From NCBI GenBank assembly GCA_024867545.1, contig JANFNE010000046.1, positions 310,001 through 374,000 on the forward strand: a stretch of 64,000 nucleotides of DNA. The letters are read 5' to 3'. Shown here piece by piece: positions 53,427 to 61,930 of this stretch. The first letter of the stretch is position 1, and each line of letters opens with the position of its first letter. The notes below the pieces were generated by a model that searched no databases, was not told the origin of the DNA, and was given only the letters and a program-made list of their open reading frames with translations. The DNA is from Phytopythium helicoides (taxonomy: Eukaryota; Oomycota; Peronosporomycetes; Pythiales; Pythiaceae). The position numbers were made by a program, and so were the translations under genes.

Positions 53427-55169
53427 CTAGGCCCGCACCGACAGCAGCGGCGCGCGCTCGCGGGCGTTCGCGTTGCGCTCCGCCACGTAGCGGATGACGT
53501 AGCCGCCCACGACGACGATGACGGCCAGCGCGGCCACGGCCACCAGCAGCTCCTTGACGATGGGCCACCACTTGCTCTCCTCCTGCGGCGGCGCAACGGC
53601 AGCCGGAGCGGCTCCAGTAGCAGCACCAGCGGCTCCAGAGTCGAGGCACTTACTCTTGGCCACGCCAGCGAACCACGTTGCGGCAGGCCGAGGCAAACGC
53701 GCCAAATCCGAGTCCGAGGGCGTGTACCCCTGTCGAGTTCCCGTCTGCTCCGTGAAGTTGACGTAGTACAGACCGAAGCGAGGCTCGAACGATCCCCACT
53801 CATAGTTATCCAAAAAGGACCACGCCGTGTAGCCGATGATGGGGATTTTGTCGTCGACAACGGCCGTGTAGACGCGTTCAAGGTACTCCTGGAAGTACCA
53901 GAGCTGGTCGGGGTTGTCGACCTGGTCGTTACCGCACCAACCGTTCTCGGTGAGCAGGATCTGTGCGTTCGTGTCCTGCGCGTGCAGCCACTTGATCGTG
54001 TCGAGGTAACCTGGTGGGTAGCCGCAGAACCACGCGCAGTTGACCTTGCCCTCGCGGTTGAGGCTGGCCGGTCGCGCTCCTTCTGGCAGACGCGAGTCGT
54101 CGATGCCCTTGTCCTGCTCCCAGCCCATGGACAGCTTGCTGCACGGCGTCTTGGAGGCCGGCGAGTCGCAGTCCGTCACAACCTTAGATGAGTAGTGATT
54201 GAGCATGAAGAGGTCATAGGAGCCCTTGAGCAGTGCCGACTGCTCGGGCGTGAACTTGGGCAGCCGGTCGCCGCCGCGCTGCTTCATGATCTCCGGGTAG
54301 TCTCCGGTCACGATCGGGTGGATGTACCAGCCGAGGTCGTACTGCATCTTGCGCTCGGCAGCCTCGACATCCTTGGGGTTTGTCGGATCCAGCGGGTAGG
54401 CGAAGTCGCAGTTAGTGACGATGCCGATGCGCGCGTCGCCGTTGATGACGCTCTCCGCCTTGAGTTCGCGGAACTTGCTCACGGCCGTAGCATGCGACAG
54501 CAGCACGTAGTGCGCCGACGTGTAGACGTTGGTGGGCGAGTCGGTGAGCCCAGGGGCGGACGCGCCGGTGCCGTAACCGGCGACCGTGAAGGTGAGCGGC
54601 TCGTTGAACGTGGTCCAGAATTTGACCTTGGCGCCGAACTCGCGGAAGGCGAGCGTCGAGTACTCGAGGAAATGGTCGACGATCTGCTCGTTGAGCCAGC
54701 CGGGCGGCGACAAATTGTGGTGCAGCTCGACAGGCAGGTCCCAGTGGTAGAGCGTGAGCACGGGCTCCATGCCTCGCGCGCGGATCTCGTCCACGAGCGA
54801 GTGGTAGAAGGCGACGCCCTGCGGGTTGGCGGCCATGCGTCCTGTGGCGGGGTCCCAGTTCATGAGGCGCGACCAGCTGATGGAGAAGCGGAAGGAGGTG
54901 AGCCCCGAGGCCTTCATGAGGTCCAGGTCGCTCCTGTAGCGGTGGTAGAAGTCGTCGGCCACGTTGGCGCACGCCACGCCCTCGCGCTCGCGGCAGAACT
55001 CGTCCCAGACGCTCGGCGTGCGGCCGCCCTCGTTCCACGCGCCTTCCACCTGGTACGCGGCCGTGGCCGAGCCGAACAGAAAGTCGGCGGGGAAGCAGCG
55101 CGCGCCGGCGTCGGCCGCGGCGCCTGCAGCGAAGGCGGCGGCCGCGAGCGCCAGCAGCCAGCGACGCAT
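53427..55169 (-). CDS. GH1 beta-glucosidase-type membrane protein C
   Basis: The gene encodes 580 aa from the ATG at 55169 (signal peptide MRRWLLALAAAAFAAGAAAD). The frame is open 39 codons upstream. Catalytic residues are Glu190 (TFNEP) and Glu408 (LLTENGW). HWDLP, MLNHYSS and [10 protein letters not shown] are all intact, so it should be active. The linker is Ala/Pro-rich (SGAAGAATGAAPAAVAPPQ), the membrane helix is LLVAVAALAVIVVVGGYVI, and the tail RNANARERAPLLSVRA holds ERAPLL. Its 5' coding sequence (about 55000-55107) is almost the same as gene D's, while its 3' part matches gene A, making it a mosaic of its neighbours. Confidence 0.94.
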   Translation of the reverse strand: MRRWLLALAAAAFAAGAAADAGARCFPADFLFGSATAAYQVEGAWNEGGRTPSVWDEFCREREGVACANVADDFYHRYRSDLDLMKASGLTSFRFSISWSRLMNWDPATGRMAANPQGVAFYHSLVDEIRARGMEPVLTLYHWDLPVELHHNLSPPGWLNEQIVDHFLEYSTLAFREFGAKVKFWTTFNEPLTFTVAGYGTGASAPGLTDSPTNVYTSAHYVLLSHATAVSKFRELKAESVINGDARIGIVTNCDFAYPLDPTNPKDVEAAERKMQYDLGWYIHPIVTGDYPEIMKQRGGDRLPKFTPEQSALLKGSYDLFMLNHYSSKVVTDCDSPASKTPCSKLSMGWEQDKGIDDSRLPEGARPASLNREGKVNCAWFCGYPPGYLDTIKWLHAQDTNAQILLTENGWCGNDQVDNPDQLWYFQEYLERVYTAVVDDKIPIIGYTAWSFLDNYEWGSFEPRFGLYYVNFTEQTGTRQGYTPSDSDLARLPRPAATWFAGVAKSKCLDSGAAGAATGAAPAAVAPPQEESKWWPIVKELLVAVAALAVIVVVGGYVIRYVAERNANARERAPLLSVRA

Positions 55170-55238
55170 GGCAAGAGAAGCTTGATGAGGATCGAGCAGG
55201 TTGCGAACTGAGGGAAGATCGCGCGCTGAGGCGCGTGC

Positions 55239-55251
55239 GCCAAAATTTGGG
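55239..55251 (-). promoter_or_regulatory. GCCAAAATTTGGG motif upstream of GH1-C
   Basis: Identical to the motif at 51078-51090 upstream of GH1-A and at nearly the same distance (70 nt) from the start codon. The surrounding 413-nt gap (55170-55582) has no other recognised content. Confidence 0.45.
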
Positions 55252-55582
55252 CACAATTTTCCAGACTGGCCACGCATCCTCGCCACTTCAACTTGGTGAC
55301 GCCGGTCAATTGCGTGTCAGCGCCGAGGCTGCATGGAGCGCCGCGGGGGATGTGGGTGTCGGGGACGTCCACCTCTAGTCACTGCCGGTGACTGGCGGCC
55401 AGCAGCTGCATTGGCGCCGCCACGCAGCGCGTGGATGCCGTTCGTCCGCGGAGTGGCACGGGTTGGCGTGACGACACCGAGTGAGAATTTTTGCTGAGCG
55501 ACTGACTGAAGGCGCTGGCTACGCTGTATTTGCATGCTAATGCCTACGTGCTAGGTCGGCAACGAGTTTGTGCGTGCGCGCG

Positions 55583-57256
55583 CTAGAGCAGCGGCGTGGC
55601 CTCCGAGTTGTAGCGGCGGCGGCGGCGCTCCTCGATGAGGCGCCAAAGGCGGTGGGCACCGACCACGAGCGCCGCGAGCAGCGCAAACACCAGGGCTACG
55701 ATGCCCACGTACTCGAACACCGTCAGCACTGGGTGCGACGCCGGAGCAGACGCTGTAACAGCCACCGTGCCGTCCAGGCACTTGGTCTTGGCAACTTGCG
55801 AGTACCACTTTGCCGAGGGCCGAGGAATCCGAGCCAGAGCGCCAGGCTCGGTCGGCGTCGTGAAGTCCGGTGACCCAGTGCCCGCCGAAAAGTTCACGGC
55901 GTACAGCCCGAAGCGGGATTCGTACGAACCCCATTCGTAGTTATCGAGGAACGACCACGCGGTGTAGCCGATGACTGGGATGTTCTCCTCGACGACGGCC
56001 TTGTAGACCTGCTCAATGTATGCCTGGAAGTACCAAAGCTGGTCCATGTTCTCGATCTCGTCATCACCGCACCATCCGTTCTCTGTGAGCAGGATGTCGG
56101 CGGTCGGGTCATGCTTGTGCATCCACTTGATGGTCTCGAGGTAGCCTGGCGGGTAAGCCGTGAACATGGCGCAGTGCGAGTCCTTGGAGGCGCGCTCGCT
56201 GCGCTTGCGCGTGCCCGGGACCAGATGAGAGGCATCAACGCCGACGTCCCGCTCGTAGCCGACGCGGAACGAGCCGCACTGGATGTTGGACGAAGGCGAA
56301 TCGCAGTCCGTGACCATCTTGGACCCGTAGTGGTTGAGCATCAGCACGTCGTACGAGCCCTTGACGGCCTCGACCTGCTCTGGGAAAAAGGGCGGGAGGC
56401 GCTCTTGCACGCGCTCGCGCATGATCGGCGGGTAGTCGCCCGTCACGAGCGGCGCGAGCCACCAGCCGGCCTCGAACTGCATCTTGCGCTCTGCCGCCGC
56501 CACGTCGGCGGGGTTGGAGGCGTCGAGCGGGTAGGCGTAGTCGAGGTTGAGCACGATGCCGATACGCGCCGAGTTCTGCACGACGCCGCTGGCCTTGAAG
56601 TCGCGGAAGGCGCGCACCGCGTAGGCGTGCGAGAGGATGACGTTGTGCGCGGCCGTGTAGGCGTCAGTTTCGGACGTGACCTCGCCCGGCGGGCCCATGC
56701 CCATGGCGTAGCCGCCGCCGACGAACGATAGCGGCTCGTTGAAGGTGGTCCATAGGTCGATCTTGTGTCCGAACTCTCGGAAGAGCAGCGAGGCGTACTC
56801 GACAAAGTGGTCCTGGATCTCGACGCTGAGCCATCCGCCGAGCTCGTGTTCTAGCTCGCGCGGGAGGTCCCAGTGGTAGATGGTGAGGATGGGCGTGATG
56901 CCCTGCGCGCGAAGCTCGTCGATGACGGCGTGGTAGAAGGCGAGTCCCTGCGGGTTGACCTTCATGCGGAAGGAGACGGGGTCCCAGTTCATGACGCGCG
57001 ACCAGGAGACGGAGAAGCGGAAGGACTGGAGGTTGGTGTCCTTCATGAGCTGGATGTCGCTCCTGTAGCGGTGGTAGAAGTCGTCGGCCACGTTGGCGCA
57101 CGCCAGCCGCTGCGCGCGGCAGAAGTCGTCCCAGACGCTCGGCGTGCGGCCGCCCTCGTTCCACGCGCCTTCCACCTGGTACGAGGCCGTGGCCGAGCCG
57201 AACAGAAAGTCGGCGGGGAAGCAGCGCGCCTCGCTGGCGCTTGCGGTCGCGTCCAT
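55583..57256 (-). CDS. GH1 beta-glucosidase-type membrane protein D, no visible signal peptide
   Basis: The gene encodes 557 aa from the ATG at 57256 (MDATASASEARCFPADF), or 599 aa from an upstream ATG at 57382 whose extra residues are Arg/Pro/Ala-rich. Neither N-terminus has a hydrophobic signal segment, unlike the other six paralogs, so an upstream exon may be missed or entry to the secretory pathway lost. Catalytic Glu174 (TFNEP) and Glu392 (LLTENGW) and the rest of the active site are intact. The loop before GYDVGVDASH differs, and a basic stretch TRKRSERASKDS replaces the shorter loop in A-C. The C-terminus keeps the membrane helix (VGIVALVFALLAALVVG) and the tail RRRRRYNSEATPLL with EATPLL at the very end. 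Confidence 0.9.
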   Translation of the reverse strand: MDATASASEARCFPADFLFGSATASYQVEGAWNEGGRTPSVWDDFCRAQRLACANVADDFYHRYRSDIQLMKDTNLQSFRFSVSWSRVMNWDPVSFRMKVNPQGLAFYHAVIDELRAQGITPILTIYHWDLPRELEHELGGWLSVEIQDHFVEYASLLFREFGHKIDLWTTFNEPLSFVGGGYAMGMGPPGEVTSETDAYTAAHNVILSHAYAVRAFRDFKASGVVQNSARIGIVLNLDYAYPLDASNPADVAAAERKMQFEAGWWLAPLVTGDYPPIMRERVQERLPPFFPEQVEAVKGSYDVLMLNHYGSKMVTDCDSPSSNIQCGSFRVGYERDVGVDASHLVPGTRKRSERASKDSHCAMFTAYPPGYLETIKWMHKHDPTADILLTENGWCGDDEIENMDQLWYFQAYIEQVYKAVVEENIPVIGYTAWSFLDNYEWGSYESRFGLYAVNFSAGTGSPDFTTPTEPGALARIPRPSAKWYSQVAKTKCLDGTVAVTASAPASHPVLTVFEYVGIVALVFALLAALVVGAHRLWRLIEERRRRRYNSEATPLL

Positions 57257-57581
57257 GGCTGGCGGGGGCTTCTGGGCTTCGTGTGCGCGAGCTGCTGGCG
57301 CTGGCGGCGGCAGGTTCGCGAGTGGCGCGCGCGGAAGCCGGCGGGATCCGCGGTCATCAGCAGGCCGTGGGCGGCGGGGCAACCACGAGCGTTTGATGAT
57401 GAAGTGGGGCGGATGACCTGCATGGTCAAATGCGCCGTGGAATACTTATATATTACTCCACGTTGTGAAGTATGTAGTGTACCTCTAATAAAGAATAACA
57501 TGATACGGCGCTCGCGGTATCAAAAAGGCCGTCCGCGATTATGACCAGCTCGGGATTATGCAGGACTTCAACTTCAACGGG
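57257..57581. other. Intergenic between GH1-D and GH1-E
   Basis: This 325-nt gap was searched for a signal-peptide exon for GH1-D on the minus strand. No hydrophobic open segment in a suitable frame was found. The part near 57440-57500 is AT-rich. Confidence 0.4.
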
Positions 57582-59276
57582 CTACAGCAGCGGGGTGAGC
57601 TCGTCCGGCGTGGCGGACTGGGCCAGCGCGCGGCCGGCCAGCGCCACGTACAGCGAGCCGAGCGCCATGACGAGCGCCACGCCCGCGAGCACGAGCAGCC
57701 AGTTGGCCGCGTCGTCGTCGCCCAGGTCCCCGCTGTCTCTCCGCTCGCTGGCGGCGACCTCGTCCAGAGGGAGGCACTTGGTGGACGCAAGCCGGCCCAG
57801 CCACGCAGCCGAGGGCCGAGCTACCTGCCTGCTGGACGCCGGCTCGCCAGTGTCGACGACCTCGAACAGCCCGAAGCCGCTACCGCCGCGGTACGAGCTC
57901 GCCAGCGACCACGCCGTGTACCCGACGACCGGGATCCGGGCGTCCGTGACTGCGGCGTGCACCTCGAGTACCGACTGCCGGAAGAACTCGAGCTGCTGCC
58001 CAGCACTCACGGCGCTCGTGTCGCCGCACCAGCCGTTCCCAGTCAGCAGGATCGGAGCGTGAGAGTCCTTGGCGTGTAGCCATTTGATGTGCGCGAGGTA
58101 GCCCGGCGCGTAAGGCGTCAGGTTCTTGCACGAGGAGCCCAGAGATGCCGAGCTGGGCACTGCCTTCGAGTCGTCGACTGCTCGGTCTGTCGCCCATTGG
58201 CTACTGTTGCAGCTCGATCCGCAGTCAGTCGCTGCTCGGGACTGGAAGTGGTTCAGCATCAAAATGTCGTACGACCCCTTGATCGCCCGCCGCTGCTCAG
58301 GTGTGAACACTGGCAACCGATTGCCGACACGCTTCTTCATAATCGCAGGGTAGTCACCAGAAACGAGTGGGTCGAGGAACCAGCCAAAGTCGAACGCGAG
58401 CGCTCGTGCAGCAGCCGCAGAGTCCGCTGACGATTTGGCGTCCAGAGGGTAGTAGTAGGTCGACCCGAGCGCCACTCCGATCCGCGCGCGAGGGTTGATT
58501 GGTGCTCTCTGGACGCTCGCCGAGACGCCAAGCTGCAGCGCGCGGAAGATCTGCACGGCGCGTCCATGCGCCATTAAAAGGCTGTGTGCGATGGCGTAGA
58601 CATCATCACCAGAGCCTCCGTTGGCACCGGCTGTGCCGCCGCCACGGTCGCCTTTGATTGTGGCATTGCTGGCTCGCGAAGACCCTGCTGTAGCGATCGA
58701 GAGCGGGTCATTGAACGTCACCCAGAACGCGACTGCGCCGCCGAACTCGCGGAAAAGCAGTGACGCGTACTGCGCAAAGTGCTCGACCATCTGAGGCTGC
58801 CTCCACCCACCGACGTGGGTCTGCAGTGCCATCGGCAAGCTACCATGGAAGAGGGTCACAATCGGCGCGATGCTGTTCGCCTTGAGCTCGTCGAGCACCG
58901 ACCTGTAGAGCTCGAGGCCACGCTGGTTGGGCTGCATCCTGCTACTGCTCGTGTCCCAAGTCATCACTTCAGACCACAAGATTGACAGTCGAAACGACCG
59001 CAGCCCCATGCCCGCCATGGTCGTCACATCCTGCTTGTACCGAAGCAGTAAGTCGGCCTCGATGGCCGAGTCCTCGCACTCGGGTCCGCTGTGGCCATCA
59101 CACCGCACGACTTGCGCACTGTGCACTCCACTTGCGACGCCAGCGCCGAACAAAAAGGCGTCGGGGAAGCAGTGGCGGTGCGCGAGCGTGGCAGGCAGCG
59201 CCACGGCCAGCGCCAGCGGCGCCAGGGGGCAGATCAGCAGCAGCAGCGCGAGCGCCGCCGCTCGACGGGGCACCAT
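57582..59276 (-). CDS. GH1-family pseudoenzyme E (both catalytic glutamates lost)
   Basis: The gene encodes 564 aa from the ATG at 59276, with a good signal peptide (AALALLLLICPLAPLALAVA). It has a full-length, uninterrupted GH1 frame, but the active site is dismantled. TFNEP is TFNDP (Asp190). TENG is TGNG (Gly413 where the nucleophile should be). YQVEG is replaced by VHSAQV, HWDLP by HGSLP, MLNHY by MLNHF, and NYEWG by SYRGG. A Gly-rich insertion (KGDRGGGTAGANGGSGDD) follows the barrel's fourth strand. The membrane helix and the tail PDELTPLL with ELTPLL are kept. Selection seems to act on fold and trafficking but not catalysis. It may bind sugars or partner proteins. Confidence 0.92.
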   Translation of the reverse strand: MVPRRAAALALLLLICPLAPLALAVALPATLAHRHCFPDAFLFGAGVASGVHSAQVVRCDGHSGPECEDSAIEADLLLRYKQDVTTMAGMGLRSFRLSILWSEVMTWDTSSSRMQPNQRGLELYRSVLDELKANSIAPIVTLFHGSLPMALQTHVGGWRQPQMVEHFAQYASLLFREFGGAVAFWVTFNDPLSIATAGSSRASNATIKGDRGGGTAGANGGSGDDVYAIAHSLLMAHGRAVQIFRALQLGVSASVQRAPINPRARIGVALGSTYYYPLDAKSSADSAAAARALAFDFGWFLDPLVSGDYPAIMKKRVGNRLPVFTPEQRRAIKGSYDILMLNHFQSRAATDCGSSCNSSQWATDRAVDDSKAVPSSASLGSSCKNLTPYAPGYLAHIKWLHAKDSHAPILLTGNGWCGDTSAVSAGQQLEFFRQSVLEVHAAVTDARIPVVGYTAWSLASSYRGGSGFGLFEVVDTGEPASSRQVARPSAAWLGRLASTKCLPLDEVAASERRDSGDLGDDDAANWLLVLAGVALVMALGSLYVALAGRALAQSATPDELTPLL

Positions 59277-59602
59277 TGACACTCCGGTCGCGTCGCAGGT
59301 GAGTTCCTTCCAAATCCGATCGATGCAAAGATGCGCCGCCACTCATCATGACATGCAAAATTCACACCGCGTTGGCGAAACACCGATCAAAGAAAGTGGG
59401 CACCAGGGCGACAGTAATGGCGACACAACCACTGCCAAAGTAAAATGTCGAGAAAACGAGAAGAAGGGCACGTCTAACTACAAAAGAGTGCACGAGACAA
59501 CATTCAAAGCCTCCCTCGTGCATGAAATTATCGCTCTCTCTCTTTCTCGCCTCACTCCTTGCACGTTTGAGCTCACCCAACTAGTCCCAACTACGGCCTT
59601 AG
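59277..59602. other. Intergenic between GH1-E and GH1-F
   Basis: This 326-nt gap is AT-richer than its surroundings, with a short CT-rich run (ctctctctttctcgc) near 59535. No gene was recognised. Confidence 0.4.
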
Positions 59603-61321
59603 CTAATTCCCCGAGAAACGAGGGATGCGGTCGTACCCAGCGCGACGACGCCAGCGAATCAACGCCACCACTGCCACACCCACGGCGACACCAATCACAA
59701 CCACGTACAACCCAGACGACCACGACCACGACCAGGTCGACGACGGAGCACCCGATGACACTGCCTCCAACACAAAGTCGTCCAGACACTTGGTCGAGGC
59801 CACCTTCTGGAACCACTTGGCGCTCGGACGAGGAATGCGAGCCAAGTCCGTCGGCTTCGGCTCGTAGAAATCTGGCTTCCCCGCGTCCGACGTGAAGTTC
59901 ACGTAGTACAAACCGAAGCGAGGGCCGTACGAGCCCCATTCGTAGTTATCGAGTAGGGACCACGCGGTGTAGCCGATGACGGGGATCTTCTCTTCCACGA
60001 CGGCCTTGTAGACCTCATTCACGAACGCCTTGAAGTAGTTGAGTTGGTCCATGTTCTCGATTTCGCCATCACCGCACCAGCCGTTCTCCGTGAGGAGGAT
60101 CTCGGAGGTCGGATCCTTGGCGTGCACCCACTTGATCACATCGAGGTATCCAGGCGGGTATCCCGTGAACATCTCGCAATAGTTGCGTCCGTAGCTGTCG
60201 AGTTTGCCGGGCATCGACCCAGGCATCAGGTGGGTGTCGTCCACACCCTTGTCAGCCTGCCACCCGATAAACAGAGATGAGCACGCTGTATTGGACTCGC
60301 TCGAATCACAGTCTGTCACGGCTCGTGAACCATAATGATTAAGCATGAATAGATCATATGATCCCTTGAGAATGCGAGACTCCTCTTCCGTGAAGTACGG
60401 CAAGTTGTCTCCAGCGACCTCGCGCATGATCGGTGGCCAATCACCAGTGATCGTCGGAATGAGGAACCAGCCGAGCTCGAACTGCATCGCTCGTTCGGCA
60501 GCAGCCACGTCCTTCGCGTTCGACGGATCCAGCGGGTAGTAGAACTGCGCGACCTGAACAATACTGATGCGGGACTTGCTCGCAACGAGACCGCTAGCCT
60601 TCAGCTCTCGGAGCTTCTGCACAGCCTTCGCATGTGATACAAGGATATTGTACGAGACAGTGTACGCAGCGGTGTGAGTCGGCTCAATTGCGGGAGGACC
60701 AAACTTCATCCCATAGAAGTAGCCTGCGAGACCCTGAGGCTCGTTGAACGTCGTCCAGTAGTCCACCTTGTGACCGAACTCCGCAAACATCAACGCTGAG
60801 TACTCAGCGAAGTGATCCGAAATGTACGGGTTCAGCCATCCGGGAGGAGATAGCTCCGTCTCGAGCGACAGCGGCAAGTCGTAATGGTACAACGTGAGGA
60901 TCGGCTCGATGTTCTTCGCGCGCAGCTCATCGATCAACGAGTGGTAGAACGCCACGCCCTCCGGGTTGATCTTCATGCGTTGAGTGGTCGGGTCCCACGT
61001 CATGGCGCGAGACCACGCGATTGAGAAGCGGAACGACTGGAGGTTGGTCTCTTGCATGAGCTCGATGTCGCTCTTGTATCGGTGGTAGAAGTCGTCAGCG
61101 ACGTTGGCGCACATGACGCCAGGGTGAGTGCGGCAGTACTCGTCCCAGACGCTTGGCGTGCGTCCTCCTTCGTTGACAGCTCCCTCGACTTGGTATGCTG
61201 CAGTGGCGGCTCCGAACATGAAGTCTTGAGGGAAGCACTTGGACTGTGCCGCTGCGTGTGTGGGAGCAGCCGCCACTATCGCGATGGCTGCGACTGCTAG
61301 GCGTCCGATCCAGCCGTTCAT
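59603..61321 (-). CDS. GH1 beta-glucosidase-type membrane protein F, tyrosine tail motif
   Basis: The gene encodes 572 aa with signal peptide GRLAVAAIAIVAAAPTHAAA. Catalytic residues are Glu194 (TFNEP) and Glu412 (LLTENGW). HYDLP stands in place of HWDLP. FYGMKFGPP after the acid/base region and [15 protein letters not shown] near the end are shared with G rather than A-D. The linker is Trp/Ser-rich (STWSWSWSSG), then comes a Val-rich membrane helix and the tail RWRRRAGYDRIPRFSGN. The tail has no di-leucine but holds YDRI, a YxxPhi adaptor motif. Codon use is less GC-extreme than in B-D. It is divergent from G, sharing the interval 61322-61930. Confidence 0.93.
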   Translation of the reverse strand: MNGWIGRLAVAAIAIVAAAPTHAAAQSKCFPQDFMFGAATAAYQVEGAVNEGGRTPSVWDEYCRTHPGVMCANVADDFYHRYKSDIELMQETNLQSFRFSIAWSRAMTWDPTTQRMKINPEGVAFYHSLIDELRAKNIEPILTLYHYDLPLSLETELSPPGWLNPYISDHFAEYSALMFAEFGHKVDYWTTFNEPQGLAGYFYGMKFGPPAIEPTHTAAYTVSYNILVSHAKAVQKLRELKASGLVASKSRISIVQVAQFYYPLDPSNAKDVAAAERAMQFELGWFLIPTITGDWPPIMREVAGDNLPYFTEEESRILKGSYDLFMLNHYGSRAVTDCDSSESNTACSSLFIGWQADKGVDDTHLMPGSMPGKLDSYGRNYCEMFTGYPPGYLDVIKWVHAKDPTSEILLTENGWCGDGEIENMDQLNYFKAFVNEVYKAVVEEKIPVIGYTAWSLLDNYEWGSYGPRFGLYYVNFTSDAGKPDFYEPKPTDLARIPRPSAKWFQKVASTKCLDDFVLEAVSSGAPSSTWSWSWSSGLYVVVIGVAVGVAVVALIRWRRRAGYDRIPRFSGN

Positions 61322-61930
61322 GGTTGTCTTGTAGCAGCGCAGTGGGGCCTTCGTGACTTCTTGACGGCAAATCGAAAAGTGAACGACGCGGTTATAGTGA
61401 AAGCTCGGTCGAAGTCGAAGTCGTCTAGACGGTCATGGCCAGGCGCAGAAATCTGGTCGAGGGCTACTTGAAGCTGTGACGCATCGTGCATGGACGGGGA
61501 TGTAGGTGTGAGCGCGTGCCCGACGTGCGTGCAAGCTTTGTCGATGTGGTTGCAGCATTTTGCCGCCGTCGATGTGGTAGGAAGTGATCACACTCGAGAT
61601 GCGCGGCTGTGTCCGTGGTGACCGTACCAGCATGTGGCGTCATCGCTGCTGCTGGTTCGCAGCCCCAGCCGGCTCGGGTGGTGTCGCTACCGCCGCGGTG
61701 CTGCCACGACGCCTACGCCCGCTTCAGCGGCAAGCTGAGCCAGCAACAAGCCGCCCGAGCGCCTCGCAGTCTCGCGTTGCACGCCGTGCGGCTCCACAGG
61801 ATCTCGTACCCATCCGCACTTCAAGTTGGCGTGCGCATTATCCTCCAATGGGCGCCCTCCTTCCGCCGCGATTCCTCCCAATGGCGTCGCGTCATTTCCG
61901 ACTTGGAGCTGCTCGTGAGATCCCCCCGCC
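61322..61930. promoter_or_regulatory. Divergent promoter region between GH1-F and GH1-G
   Basis: This 609-nt head-to-head interval separates the two tyrosine-tail genes. It contains CCAATGGGCG (61845) and CCAATGGCG (61880), two CCAAT cores 34 nt apart, upstream of GH1-G. The GCCAAAATTTGGG motif of A and C is absent. Confidence 0.4.

Noticed and set aside
57582..59276. GH1-E as a sequencing error or pseudogene with a broken frame
   Set aside because: The frame is complete, and at least six separate active-site positions differ. A single error or decay by stop/frameshift cannot explain it.
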